DNA of 64,000 nucleotides. Source: Globisporangium splendens (taxonomy: Eukaryota; Oomycota; Peronosporomycetes; Pythiales; Pythiaceae). The position numbers were made by a program, and so were the translations under genes. This document shows positions 45,688-56,867 of the stretch, piece by piece (position 1 is the first letter of the stretch; the number at the start of each line of letters is the position of its first letter). The stretch covers positions 186,001-250,000 of the forward strand of contig VFIW01000015.1 in the NCBI GenBank assembly GCA_006386115.1. Direction: 5' to 3'. Under the pieces are notes generated by a model that saw only the letters and a list, made by a program, of their open reading frames with translations, did not search any database and was not told the DNA's origin.

Positions 45688-45735
45688 CCACACACACACA
45701 CACACACACTCTCTTTCTCTCTCTCTCTCTCTCTG
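45688..45735. repeat. CA/CT microsatellite
   Basis: A run of CA dinucleotides (about 45688-45709) followed by CT-rich repeats up to about 45735. Confidence 0.9.
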
Positions 45736-46552
45736 CGCAAGTGCCACTCACAAACCGGTTTACTGCGTTGGATATCTCCAATCTCACAAACGAACAGCGC
45801 CGTCTCGTGCATTTACTGGTGGGCAGTCAGTCAAACAGAACGTGTGTTTGTCTTCACGTGTAATCCCGATCAGACAGACGCACACAGCGATGGCCATGAG
45901 AATCCTGGATATCTATTTGCCTCATGACTCTAACAGCTCTCTTCGAGAAGAACGCCATACGTGGCCATCCAAACTGGTTGCTGTGTTACCCCACGCTCAC
46001 AATCTGAACCTGATTTTCGTCTCCATGTTGTTTGGTTTCCATCGTGTGCCGGAACAGAAAGGAGCGGTCCGCCTTTACCGGCAAATAGATGTGCTCCTTC
46101 TCACGCGTCTCACGAACGAAATTGGTCCCATCACCCAAAATGGGAGCGTGCGATTACGAACCACCATCGTTTTCCTTTGAAGCAAGGCAGTCCGTGTGAT
46201 CGATCATTCGACTCCTCGTGCAAGAGTGTCCAAACAAAAACTACTGAAACCGACTTACACCCCACAGCATTCAGTATGTCCGTTGACATATCTCGGCGAA
46301 ACGCTTGGAACCAGTGCAGTTCTAGACTTGTCTGAGCGCTGAGATCGTCATGGCTGTCTTTACAGGTTCTCAAGGCAACAAAACAATGCTAGTACACGAG
46401 CAAACACCACGAAATCTGAGATACGGGATGTGTACCTTCTCGAGGGATGTGCCGCCTCACAATCGCACCTCAGCGCCGTAATCGGTTGCAACAATCTCTG
46501 CTCCACAGCTCAAATGTTTAAGACCTGCTTTCAAAGCGAGTACAGTTTTTAA

Positions 46553-46557
<5 letters not shown>

Positions 46558-46598
<41 letters not shown>
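46558..46598. repeat. GA microsatellite
   Basis: Uninterrupted GA repeat of about 20 units. Confidence 0.95.
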
Positions 46599-46600
<2 letters not shown>

Positions 46601-47783
46601 TACCAATGCCAACGTCGAGATGCGCCTATTCTGCACGAGCCAAAAGTTAGTAGCTGAAAACGCTTAGTGTGCCTTTTCACTGTGGTTGAATGCCCGCGAG
46701 GACTCATGAGCATCCCAAGCACAATCCCTGATCCTGCTCATCCGTAATGCCAGTTGCACATTTGACGGCCATTATTCCGCTGTCTTGACTCTCCCTTTTG
46801 CTAGAGCCCTGAAGCAGTTGGTAAGCACTTGAAAGACCACAACGGACGAGCTGCGTCTGATCGTCTTTTTCATCTACAGGCTGTGATACCACGCCAAGGC
46901 GTCAGACACCCACAAAGCGACGCGTGCATGTCTTTCATCAAACCAAACAACAACAAACTAAAGGTGGTACTGATTTGTGGAAAGCGCCATCTACATGATC
47001 CTACCATGTTTGCGCCACCTTCAGCCTGTCAGCTGAAAAATGGGGGATGCTCTCACGGCTATCTTTATGATCCTTTCATTGCACAGAGCACATGAGAACG
47101 GCTACTTGCACATCATAAGAGCCAACCCGTGACTCGGAGCTGTGCAGATGAACCTATCAAACGTAATGTGTCGGTGGACGCCATGTTTATCATGTATAAC
47201 AGAGGCTTCGACTTTGACAGGCATGCCACTGTTATCCTCAGTGGAAAATGCAATATTGCGCCACAGATATCACGATATGATGCTTGCAAGAAAAGCAGCA
47301 TGCTCACCTCATTTCGCATGCAATCTCGTATTACAGTCCGTATCACTGCAAGAGTCCCCGTGCAGTACAGTGCCAATATGCGAATTAATAATATGGGGCA
47401 TAGATGTGGTAGTGCAGAGTGTGAGTGAACCCGTTTCGTATCATACACGACAGAACATTGCGTTTGACAGTGTTTAATTTGACAGGTTCATCTGTAGACC
47501 ATCTTTCATTTTCTGCTCGGCCTTTCGCCCGCTCTCAGCTCTCCGTGCAGAATCCGTCCATCACTTGCTCGCTCATTCGTTTGCTCTTAACTCTCGCTCG
47601 GTGCAGTGACATCACCGACGTCCATCCACAGATGCTCCCTCGTTCGTTGTCTTGCGTCTGGACTTTTACCAAGCCGGGTGGGACTTTCTCACGGCGTACG
47701 TTTGCCCTCAGTCTTCAAACTGCCAGCTTCGGCGCACTAGTCGTCCCAGCCAGTCCAAGTCAAGAAGTCTGAAAATTGGAAAC

Positions 47784-49475
47784 ATGGCGACTCCAGTTTC
47801 CAGAGCCGCGAAGATTGAAATCTCTCAGCGCATGTCGTACTTGAGCAACACCTCCCAAGCAAAGGATGGCGAGTACGAAGCCGTCAAGACACCGGACATC
47901 CTTGAAGGCGGCGCGCTTCGTGAAGGTGGTGCTCCAAGTCTTCTCAGTAAAGAGTATGTTGGTGTCATCGCTCAGTACGCTGCCGTGGGCTTGATCGACT
48001 CGGTGCTTCCGTCGACTATTTACCCATTGATGCAGTCGTACCTGAATGCAAGTGGCACCCAGATCGTGACCGCGTCAACGCTCATTGCGCTGCCATGGTC
48101 GTTCAAGGTCTTCTATGGCATTCTGTCGGATTGTGTGCCGATCCACGGCTACCGTCGTCGCCCTTACATGGTTCTAGGCTGGCTGATCTGTTTCGCTATG
48201 CTCTTGATCATGGCGAGCTCGCCAGTCGGCGCTCCGTACTTTAGTAACCCCGACGACGCGAACATCGCCCCCGAGGACTACCATTTGTACCCTGGCATTG
48301 AAGACACGTTCAACCTTGACGCTCCAGACAAGGGGAACAAGTACGTGCTGCTCATGATGTTCAGCGCCTTCGGCTATCTCATGGCTGACGTCTGTGCGGA
48401 TGGCATCGTGGTGCAGCTCGCGCAGCAGGAGCCCGAGAATGTTCGTGGCACGACCCAGACTGCCATCTACGGCACGCGCACTGCAATGAACGTTGTTGGT
48501 TCTTTGATCACTGGTTTCGCGTTCAACGGCAAGCAGTACGGTGGGACCTTCGACTGGTCGCTCAGCTTCCCTACTCTCATGATCATCTTGACGTGCTGTC
48601 TTGCGCCAGTGATCCCCATCACCTGGTTCTTCATCAAGGAGCAGAAGATCCCGCGTGCTGTCTTCTCGGACTACATCCGCGAACTCTGGGCGTTCATCCA
48701 AAACCGTGCCGTGTACCAGGTTATCTTTTACAATTTTTTCAGCGGAGTGGTTGCGAACTTCTCGTACACTGTCGGGTCTCCGATCCAGCGATACTGGGTG
48801 CACGTCACCCCGATCAACAACTCGGTTAGTACCGTCATCTCCAACTTTGTGTTCATGGCTGGTATCTTCATCACGGGAAAGTGGGGACTCCACTGGAACT
48901 GGCGCTGGGTCATCGTCGTGACGGGTGTTCTGGTGATCATCGTCGATATGGTCGTGACGCTTCTCGTCATCTGGGATGTGTACCGCAACCAGTGGTTCTG
49001 GCTGGGTCCTCCACTCGCGGTACAAGTTCCAGCGGGAATCAGCTTCATCATCTCGACGTTTGTGACGGTCGAACTGGCTGGCGAAGGAAATGAAGGCGCT
49101 GTGTATGGTCTGTTGACGACGGTGTCGAACCTGTCGTCGCCTTTCTCATCCACGTTGACCAAGATTGTGGACCAGAAGTGGCACATGACCAACGAGCGCA
49201 TCCAGAACGACGACCGCTCGATCCGCTCGGATGTCACCAAAGCTGTCATGCTCATGTACGCCATGTCCGTTGCATCGTGGTTGTTCTTGCCGCTTCTGCC
49301 AAAACAAAAGGCGCAGACGCAGGAACTCAAGCGCACAGGTGGCACCAGCAAACTCTTCGGCGGTCTCACTGTCTTTTACATCTCGTTCGCGCTCGTGTGG
49401 TCGGTCATGACCAACTTGATGGGCATCTTCTCGAGCACTTCGTGTCTCGTTATTGCTGGTGGCGACGGCTGTTAA
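47784..49475 (+). CDS. BT1 (folate-biopterin transporter) family membrane transporter
   Basis: 563 aa from ATG 47784; open upstream, but this ATG precedes the natural soluble N-terminus. About twelve hydrophobic segments with the MFS/BT1 pattern: YVGVIAQYAAVGLIDSVLP, the loop YGILSDCVPIHGYRRRPYM between segments 2 and 3, and ADVCADGIVVQLAQ in the segment-4 region. A hydrophilic, acidic loop follows the third segment (SNPDDANIAPEDYH). BT1 proteins carry folate, pterins or S-adenosylmethionine; oomycetes have many paralogues and the substrate here cannot be told. It sits in the spacer of the inverted duplication, transcribed on the + strand. Confidence 0.88.
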   Translation: MATPVSRAAKIEISQRMSYLSNTSQAKDGEYEAVKTPDILEGGALREGGAPSLLSKEYVGVIAQYAAVGLIDSVLPSTIYPLMQSYLNASGTQIVTASTLIALPWSFKVFYGILSDCVPIHGYRRRPYMVLGWLICFAMLLIMASSPVGAPYFSNPDDANIAPEDYHLYPGIEDTFNLDAPDKGNKYVLLMMFSAFGYLMADVCADGIVVQLAQQEPENVRGTTQTAIYGTRTAMNVVGSLITGFAFNGKQYGGTFDWSLSFPTLMIILTCCLAPVIPITWFFIKEQKIPRAVFSDYIRELWAFIQNRAVYQVIFYNFFSGVVANFSYTVGSPIQRYWVHVTPINNSVSTVISNFVFMAGIFITGKWGLHWNWRWVIVVTGVLVIIVDMVVTLLVIWDVYRNQWFWLGPPLAVQVPAGISFIISTFVTVELAGEGNEGAVYGLLTTVSNLSSPFSSTLTKIVDQKWHMTNERIQNDDRSIRSDVTKAVMLMYAMSVASWLFLPLLPKQKAQTQELKRTGGTSKLFGGLTVFYISFALVWSVMTNLMGIFSSTSCLVIAGGDGC

Positions 49476-50488
49476 AGAGAAGACTCACAGTGTTCTGATC
49501 TCGCTTGGCTGTAGGTCTGGGCCATGTTCTGTTGTCATTTGATTGCAGTGGTAAACTTCGGGTATTGCCTTATTCAACTGTACGCTGCACACGATACTAT
49601 AGCATCAACTTCACTGTCATCCAAGCCACAAGTAAACTGTCTCAACCTGCTTGGATCTCGACATGGTGTTTCCTGCAAATAAAGTGAGTGCTATCCATAC
49701 AGAAGGAAAGAGTGCTGAAAAAAAAGAAAAACGAGCACCAAGATGCCCACTTGACTGACACGTTTCTGACGTCTTGTTGACTTCGGCACATCAACCATGC
49801 TGTCGCCGCCACATCTGGGTGTCCCACGCTGTCGTCATGGTCGGCCAGCAGACTAAAATGGCTTTGCGTCAGTGGAAAAAGATGTCCACAGTTCGGAGTC
49901 TACAAGCCTAATTCAAGGAAAATCACGATTGCAGACTCCATTGAGTCGACGTCTTCTTGAGTCGTCTACTGACGCAAAGCCGCATTTCAGCTGTGTACGG
50001 ATATTTTCAAGATCAAAAACCCTGTAATTGTTGGTCATCATGTGGGTGCACGTAGCGAAAGTGCCATTTCTTGCCTTCTCATCCACCGCATTTCCCCTTG
50101 TCATGGCCGTCTCCGTACGCACCAACCCGATCGTAACGAGCCCAACGCTCGGTGCATGCACTTTCACATCGCATCAGCCACTTGTTCCTGCGAGGAGGCG
50201 CATGCGGAAGCCATCGTGACGCGCATGCTTACTCTGACGGTCCCCCTGAGGCGCCACATCCTCTCTCTGCGCGCGCGCTTGGTCTGCAAGTTGAAGAATG
50301 CGGAATGCCAGCAAGATTGCAGAATGGTGCGTCCATTCCACATTTGCGATATACAAACTTCAAGTCATGACTTCACAGGACAGTACTGTAGTGCTCCTTT
50401 AAAGTTGCTACCCCTGTGCATTTCAAGGAGCTGGTGTCCATAAAAAGCGCAAGTTGAGCACCATTTCAGCTGACTAAAGTGTGAGGTG
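49476..50488. other. Intergenic region 3' of transporter
   Basis: No gene recognised; contains one fold-back (49855-49989). Confidence 0.5.
49855..49989. repeat. Imperfect fold-back element, possible MITE
   Basis: AAATGGCTTTGCGTCAGT (from 49856) pairs with ACTGACGCAAAGCCGCATTT (49970-49989), about 20-bp arms around 95 bp; inner GGAGTCT/AGACTCC pair as well. No terminal duplication verified. Confidence 0.5.
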
Positions 50489-50652
50489 ACCATCACTCTG
50501 AATAAAACCGCAATGTAGCAAAGTAGGTTTTATTCTGGAAAAACCCCTTCTCAACACATTCACACCACCGAGTCTCTTGGCAGGACACGCCTCAGATTGA
50601 TACCAAGCTGACTCATGTGCTGTCAAGAGACTCGGTGTGCGTTAGGAAGGGG
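50489..50652. repeat. Nested palindromes at the edge of the duplicated block
   Basis: GAATAAAACC/GGTTTTATTC (50501-50510, 50527-50536) is a perfect hairpin. CACCGAGTCTCTTGGCAG (50566-50583) pairs with 50620-50637 with one mismatch, extended by CCCCTTC/GAAGGGG (50544-50550, 50646-50652). Parts recur in the other copy region at 43505-43531 and 43862-43883. Confidence 0.6.
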
Positions 50653-50850
50653 TCTTTTCTCCTATTCGCCACCACGGCCGCTGTTCTCTTGCGCAGTGAC
50701 CGAGAATTTTTCAGCAAGTGGCTTCTTCCTCCACCTTTCCCAGCGTTCGACACCGCGGCAAGAGAGCTGCTGCTCATTTGGAAACATCCTTCCAAGCCAA
50801 GCAGCTGCAACGCACAAGAACAACAACTACAACAACCAGCCGCATCAACC

Positions 50851-51381
50851 ATGCCTACCGCAGCAGTTATCGATTGGATTACCGCTGGATTTCCCGACTT
50901 GATGGAGAAAGGCTACGTCGCCGCAGTGGAAACGATGAACCGCGCCAAGAAAGCGTTTGAAGAATACTACGGCTCAGTGACCGTTGAGGAGACCATGACT
51001 TCTGTCACCGGAGCGCGAGAGCTCGACGTGAGCAACGTGCTACCTGCCATCCCCTCCGATCTGGACGACGTTACTGAAAGTACCAGCGTGCACCAACTTG
51101 GAGATGGATTCAAAATCGAACCTGCACGATTTGACATGACCTCTGAACTGGACGACGCTGATCTTGTTGTCAAGACCTGGTCATTCAGTGAACTCTGTGC
51201 GGTGGAAGACAAAGATCTTGCTACTCATCTTGCCGCGGCTGCTGTTGATCGAAGTCAAGTCGTTGAGATCAGCTTGTGTGAGAACTCGCTTTCGATGGCC
51301 GACGATGATTTTACCGTGACCGAGTTGTCTTTCGACGAGTGTTGTGAAGCTCCCGCTCCTGGTCGTTGCTGTATGCAGTGA
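50851..51381 (+). CDS. Unrecognised acidic protein, copy 2, with CaaX-like C-terminus
   Basis: 176 aa from ATG 50851 in a good context (AACCATGCC). Starts MPTAAVIDWITAGFPDLMEK, then a helical stretch, then an acidic, Ser/Thr-rich region with a loosely repeated pattern (FSELCAVED, ISLCENSLS, LSFDECCEAP). The last residues are GRCC-MQ: CCMQ fits a CaaX box with Gln at X, which would predict farnesylation, but no other evidence supports that. No known domain recognised. The ARF gene copy lies convergently 365 bp downstream; the pair forms the duplicated unit. The 5' leader stays open in frame without an ATG. Confidence 0.65.
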   Translation: MPTAAVIDWITAGFPDLMEKGYVAAVETMNRAKKAFEEYYGSVTVEETMTSVTGARELDVSNVLPAIPSDLDDVTESTSVHQLGDGFKIEPARFDMTSELDDADLVVKTWSFSELCAVEDKDLATHLAAAAVDRSQVVEISLCENSLSMADDDFTVTELSFDECCEAPAPGRCCMQ

Positions 51382-52377
51382 GTACGACAAAGACAAGAAA
51401 ACAGCTGCCAAGAAGCTGAGTAAAACACATACTATGCACCAGTGTGCCGTACAAATGTAATTGTGTATTTCATTGTGTTGCTTTTGTTGACAACCTCAAA
51501 TGCAATTTGGATAACCATTTTCCATTGCTTGTGTTTCGCTTGATTTGGTTCTTGTTTGCCGTGCAGCCGATGACTGCCTACACATATTTCCTCATCTCCA
51601 TGTACGTCTCCTTCGACGTCACGCAGCGAGTATATTTTGTTGTAAAACTACCACTCAATGTGAATGACACATAGTATCCAGAATACAGCGTTTGATTTGA
51701 CTGGGTGGCGACCACACCTGCTCTTGCATCGAGACTGACAAATTATCTACTTGCCGCCCGTCATGACTTTGCTGAGCCAGTCGAGACCTTCGTACACGCC
51801 TTCGCCAGACACAGCAACCGCCGCCTGAATATGACGCGGGTTCCTGGTGACCCTGTCGAGGTTGAGCTTCTCGCGGATGTCGTGGAGCGGCATGCAGCCT
51901 GGATGGTCCTGTTTGTTCGCGTACACCAGCAGTTTGGCGTCCTGCAGTTCTTCATGGTCGAACAGCTTGGCCAGCTCTTCCGCGGCTTCGGAGATGCGAT
52001 ACTCGTCGGCAGCGTCGACCACAAAGATAATAGCGTCCGTGTTTTGGAAATAAAACTTCCAGAGAGGTCGCAACTTGCTCTGGCCGCCGATGTCCCACGC
52101 CGTGAACTCGATGTTCTTGTACTTGAACGACTCGACGTTGAAGCCGATGGTCGGGATGGTCGTCACGGCTTCGCCGAGCTTGAGTTTGTAGAGCAGCGTG
52201 GTTTTGCCAGCGGCGTCGAGACCGAGCAGCAGGATCCGGCATGGTCTCGTCCAGTAGTTGGCGATGGAGTCCATCGCGGATTGCACGTACGTTGAGAAGA
52301 GGCTGCCCATGATTGTTTGGCTTGCTGGTGGTGGTAGAAGATGTCGGAGCTCGTAGCTGTGAGGAGGAAAGCAGATT
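51272..52377. repeat. Inverted-duplication arm 2
   Basis: Reverse complement of 44245-45350, equal in length. It includes the C-terminal codons and 3' region of acidic-protein copy 2 and the whole ARF copy 2. Confidence 0.85.
51747..52310 (-). CDS. ARF-family small GTPase, copy 2
   Basis: 187 aa from ATG 52310; the protein is identical to copy 1, including Gly2, [15 protein letters not shown] and NKQD. The leader is identical for 67 bp upstream; farther out the promoter is only recognisably similar (the ACCAATCAGC region near 52540 against GCCAATCAGT near 44120). This means the genes share body sequence but may be regulated differently. Convergent with acidic-protein copy 2. Confidence 0.93.
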   Translation of the reverse strand: MGSLFSTYVQSAMDSIANYWTRPCRILLLGLDAAGKTTLLYKLKLGEAVTTIPTIGFNVESFKYKNIEFTAWDIGGQSKLRPLWKFYFQNTDAIIFVVDAADEYRISEAAEELAKLFDHEELQDAKLLVYANKQDHPGCMPLHDIREKLNLDRVTRNPRHIQAAVAVSGEGVYEGLDWLSKVMTGGK

Positions 52378-53126
52378 GAAGAGTGGCTCCGTGCTGTGTG
52401 AGATGGGGTAGAAGGCTTGCCTTTGTCGAGGCTCTCATGGAGGAGTACACACTACGCACGATCTTTGACGAGGCTGGAAATGGGTACAAAACGTATGACG
52501 TGTATCCATCATGTTGCATGGCTTTGACTTGGCGAGTGCTGATTGGTCAAAAAGATGTCGTGAAACAAATTGCAATCCAATTAATTACGATGCAATCAGT
52601 GATCAAAAGTCTGCACTGTGGTGCTCCTGTATATTCTTTCTGTGGGCAACACTTCTGCATGCGGAACACTTGCGCGCCTCCACGCGAAGGTCTCCAACAA
52701 AGGTCTCGTGTTGACCATGTGCAGCTGTAGCTGCTGACTTCGTTCTTCTACGCTTAGGATTGGTGGATGTGGAATCGCACGTTACTCAGAAAGTCAGCAT
52801 TCCCATGCGCACATGCAAATTAACGATTGTTTATGCAAGTAGGAATCCTGTCCATGCATGAGCTCGCAGCAGCAGATTGTCGAACCTTGTGTTGTGACTC
52901 TTCAAGGAAACGCACTTAAGAGGAGTGAGATCGGACTTATAGAATCTGTCCGCACAGTACTTCAATGCAAAGTTCGCACTCGTATCTCGTAGACTTAACG
53001 CAATGAGCTGGCTGTCTAGTTAGCAGTGTAACCTTGGGTTACGCCTCGTTGACTGGAACAACGCTAACACCAAAAAGCAACGAGGGGAAATCCAATCTGC
53101 CAAGCAGGCGCCACTACGTGAGGAGA
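52378..53126. promoter_or_regulatory. Divergent promoter region between ARF copy 2 and PRL1
   Basis: 749 bp, no gene recognised. The part next to the ARF gene is a diverged homologue of 44095-44244, with a CCAAT box on the ARF strand in both. Confidence 0.5.
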
Positions 53127-55411
53127 ATGGTGTCGACGACTACTGCCAGCAGTGCGGAAGGCGGGGCGCACGATGCGTCTGCGGTGGAGGCGCGCATCCA
53201 CGCGTCGGTCTTGCGAACAGCCGAGATGTTCGCGCTCACGAAGCGCAGCACCAGCGCCGCAGCTTTCGACTACGCGCCGAGGTACTGACTGGAACATGGC
53301 GGAGCTGCTCGCAAATAGCTCCTTAACTGGCGTCGTTAACGTTGGTGCTTGAATGTGTGTTCGTCCTATAGCAAACGCGTCCGCATCCACACGAAGTTGA
53401 ACGACACGTACTTGCATTTACCCGAGTCGTTGTTGGACGCGAAGCCTGCGCCGACGCCTCGCCTTGAAGCCGACGCGCCACTACCAGTGCTGCAATCTGT
53501 GGAGGCGACGGAAACCTCTGGTGACATCGCGCTCGGCGGTCACCAAGTTCCTTCGGCGCCAGGTACGCTATTGTTTGTATCATGAGCTCACGTTTTACAT
53601 ATACACTGATGGGTATTGGTTCGTGTATATTTCTTTGCTCTGCTGCAGCTGTGTCGATTGAAAGTAGCGGCGCGGATGCGGACAAGTCGTTCGTGGAGCA
53701 GGTCGCAAAGGAAGCCGAAGCCGAGTTGTCGCGCAAGAAGCAGCAAGCGTATGGAAACTCTCTGTATAGTATATTGTCACTGTGCTCACACACGACTGAC
53801 TGTTCTTTTCGTTTTCAAATCATGCAGCCTCGCCGCCAATGGCGGTCATGCGGGTTCGTCGGCCGTCGTTGAATACAAGAAGCAAACCGAGACTGCGGCG
53901 CAATTCGGAACGAGCGCGATCGTGCGGCGGCGCGCGACCGAAGTGCCCAAGCCAAAGTGGCACGCGCCGTGGAAGCTCAAGCGCGTCATCGCGGGTCATC
54001 TTGGCTGGGTGCGCGCTGTGGCGGTCGACCCGACGAACGACTGGTTCGTCACGGGGTCTGCGGATCGCACCATCAAGGTGTGGGATCTCGCGTCCGGCCA
54101 GCTCAAGCTCACGCTCACGGGCCACATCAACGCCATTCGCGGCTTGGAAGTGAGTCCGCGCCATTCGTACTTGTTTTCCGCGGGCGAAGACAAAAAAGTG
54201 CTTTGTACGTATCACATCATCTCCTAAAGCACTATTCAATACGTTGCCTGGCAAACGAGGACAGAGAATCTAATACTTTGTGTGTTTGGATGTATGCTTA
54301 TAGGTTGGGATCTCGAGTACAACAAAGTGATTCGAAGCTACCACGGTCACTTGTCTGGTGTGTTTTCGCTGAAGATCCATCCAACGCTCGACGTGCTCGT
54401 CACGGGAGGGCGAGATGCCGTCGCGAGAGTACGTGTTTTGCTTATTTGTCTATTTTGCAGTCATGTGTGTTGTCGTGCATGTGCTTATGACTGCATCTTT
54501 TGTTTTGATGTGTTTGCCATGCAGGTGTGGGATATGCGTACGAAGAACCAGATCCACGTGCTCTCGGGTCACCAAGGCACTGTGTGGGCCATGGAGACGC
54601 AAGCCACCGACCCGCAGATCATTACCGGATCCAGTGACAGCACCGTGAAGGTGTGACTTTCGACCTCTTTCTCCATCATTTGCAAAGTTACGACTTGTGT
54701 TGTTGGACGCTCAGCTGACAAGTTTGATTGATTTGTTGTGTCTTGTGCAGTTGTGGGATCTGGCGACTGGTAAAGTCATGACGACGTTGACAAACCACAA
54801 GAAGGCGATTCGTGCGGTCGTCAAGTCTCCTATCGTAAGCCACAGCCATTTGGGTGGTATCATACTCGAGGATCGCATGCTAACCCGCTTCTTGCCTGTC
54901 CTTAGGATCGCACGTTCATGTCGGGTGCTGCAGACAACATCAAGAAGTGGGAAGCGAAAGAGGGTCGCTTCTTGCGCAACTTCTCGGGCCACAATGCGAT
55001 CATCAACTCGTTGGCGATCAACCAGGACGGCGTCATGGTCTCAAGCGCAGACAACGGCTCGATGCGGTTCTGGGACTACACGACAGGCTACTGCTTCCAC
55101 GAGGAGGTCACGAAGGCGCAACCGGGTTCGCTCGACAGCGAAGCGGGCATTTACGCGTCCACGTTTGACAAGACGGGCCTGTACGTACTCTTGTGCATTT
55201 CTATCATTGTGTCGGCAGGTAGTTCAAGAGTTTGGACTCACACATGACTCTTTTATTGTTGTTGTTGTTATATTATTGCAGGCGTTTGATCACGTGCGAA
55301 GCGGACAAGACGATCAAAGTGTGGCAGGAAGACGCCTCAGCCTCGGAGGAGTCGCATCCGATCGACATGGCGCAATGGACGAAGGAGTTCACGGCTCCGA
55401 AGAGATACTAG
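53127..55411 (+). CDS. PLRG1: PRL1/PLRG1 (Prp46) WD40 splicing factor, 9 exons
   Basis: Exons inferred at 53127-53281, 53372-53562, 53649-53763, 53828-54204, 54304-54428, 54525-54650, 54751-54834, 54906-55180 and 55282-55411; GT-AG and phase-consistent, 525 aa. After a variable N-terminal third, seven WD repeats begin near residue 203 ([34 protein letters not shown]). The run [16 protein letters not shown] and the ending EFTAPKRY are hallmark PRL1/PLRG1 sequences. The protein is a core member of the Prp19/NTC complex in the nucleus and is needed for spliceosome activation. The exon 3/4 junction (GNSL-LAANGG) is the least certain. Confidence 0.95.
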
Positions 55412-55682
55412 GCAAAACTTTCCATTGTCTGATGCTGAGTTTAACCACTCTAACCGTTTATATCCAGATTATCGTTTTAGCCGAGTAACTGCAATGGTTG
55501 TATTGTTGTTCTTAACAAGTTGTCTTTGTCGGATACATGTTCGTTCGCGATCTCTTTACCATCGGCTTCGAGAGGGATTCCATCGCACCTTCCCCCCGCC
55601 CATTTGTTTCGCGCGCAACAGCAGATTGCTCCATTGAAGCACGCTCGAGAGAGAGAGAGATCCCTGCCAGTTAAGAGCGAAC

Positions 55683-56867
55683 ATGTCGACGGCGATGGTC
55701 CCGAAGAAGATGAAGGTGAGCGAGCTGCGCGCGGCGCTGGAGTCGCGCGGCCTCAGCTCGAACGGTCTCAAGTCGGAGCTCATCCAGCGCCTGGAGCTCG
55801 CGCTCGACGAGGAGGAGTTCGGCAGCGCCGCCCAGGAGCTGGAGGACCTCGCACCGCCATCGGAGGACGCGGCGAAGCCAGCACCAGAGGCACCATCACC
55901 TGCGACTCCTGCTGTGAGCACGAGTCCGAAGAAGCAGACCGCGACACCAAAGAAGAAAGAAGCGGATGCGCCAGCGACTCCTGCGGTGAAGAAGGCGACG
56001 GAACCTGCGGCTACGGCGCCAAAGAGCGCTGCTGCGCCGGCACAGCCTGTGGAAAAGAAAGATGCGCCAGCGAAGGAAGCCACGCCGGAAGCAGACAGCG
56101 GATCCGCTGTGCAGCCGGTGACAGAGGAGGAGAAGCGGAAGGCGCGCGCCGCCAAGTTCGGCATCCCGCTCAAGCACGAAGACAAGCTGGTATTGTTTAT
56201 TTGTTATTGGCTTTCGTTCTTGCGACAATGCGATTGGTTGCGACTGATCTCTTGTATGGTGCCATCATTTGTTATCGCTCTAGTCGGAACGTGCCAAGCG
56301 CTTCAACATTGCGTCTGCACGTACGTGCCACTTGCGCCAGCAATCGACATTTTGTTCTGCATGTGCAAGTACAGGTACTAAAGGTGGCTCTTGTTGCTGT
56401 TGTTGTTTTGTTTACCAATGTAGCAGCTGCGCTTACGGATGAGGAGCGCGAGAAGAAGCTGAAGCGAGCGGAGCGCTTCAACCTGGAGACACCAGAGACG
56501 GTAAATTTCAGCAACCTGCAACCATGAACCTTTTGCATACGGACCTGAATTATGATCTTGTATGCACGGCATGTCGATCAGCTGAACTTGAAGAAAGAGG
56601 CGCGCGCCGATCGCTTCGGGCTGAACGCTGAAAAGAAGCGTCGCTTGGAGCGAGCCAAGCGCTTCAACCTAGAGACTCCGGACGTGGTACGTACCCAATT
56701 GACGGATCATATGTCGGACTTGTTTGACACCGACCGGTCCGTCTTGTCTGCAAGTTGCATGTGTACGGGCACAGTGTTGCTGACTAAAAATGCTGGTGTT
56801 GCACATACAGTTTGAGGAAAAGCGACAGAAGCGCATGGAGCGTTTCGGCGTGGTTGCGAAGAAGTAG
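55683..56867 (+). CDS. SAP-domain protein, SARNP/CIP29/Tho1-like, 5 exons
   Basis: Exons inferred at 55683-56189, 56284-56320, about 56427-56500, 56582-56686 and 56811-56867; 259 aa, phases agree. Residues about 10-45 are a SAP domain (VSELRAALESRGLSSNGLKS). A Pro/Ala/Lys-rich linker follows. The C-terminal third repeats a short basic module: KARAAKFGIP, RAKRFNIAS, RAERFNLETPE, RAKRFNLETPD, RMERFG, each near an exon end. This matches the Tho1/SARNP C-terminus, which contacts the helicase UAP56/Sub2 and RNA in mRNA export. Exon 3 could start three bases earlier. Neighbour of PRL1; both act on mRNA but there is no sign of co-regulation. Confidence 0.88.

Larger units (their letters stand above)
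45351..47783. other. Long intergenic region with microsatellites
   Basis: 2.4 kb without a recognised gene; open frames here are short or low complexity. The last 300 bp are probably the promoter and leader of the transporter gene. Confidence 0.55.

Noticed and set aside
45599..46180. Frame of 193 codons across the CA/CT repeat
   Set aside because: Low-complexity translation of a microsatellite with random flanks.
45688..46598. CRISPR-like or tandem-array reading of repeats
   Set aside because: These are plain dinucleotide microsatellites; no spaced direct repeats were found in the window.
48174..49025. Minus-strand frame of 283 codons opposite the transporter
   Set aside because: Shadow of membrane-protein codons.
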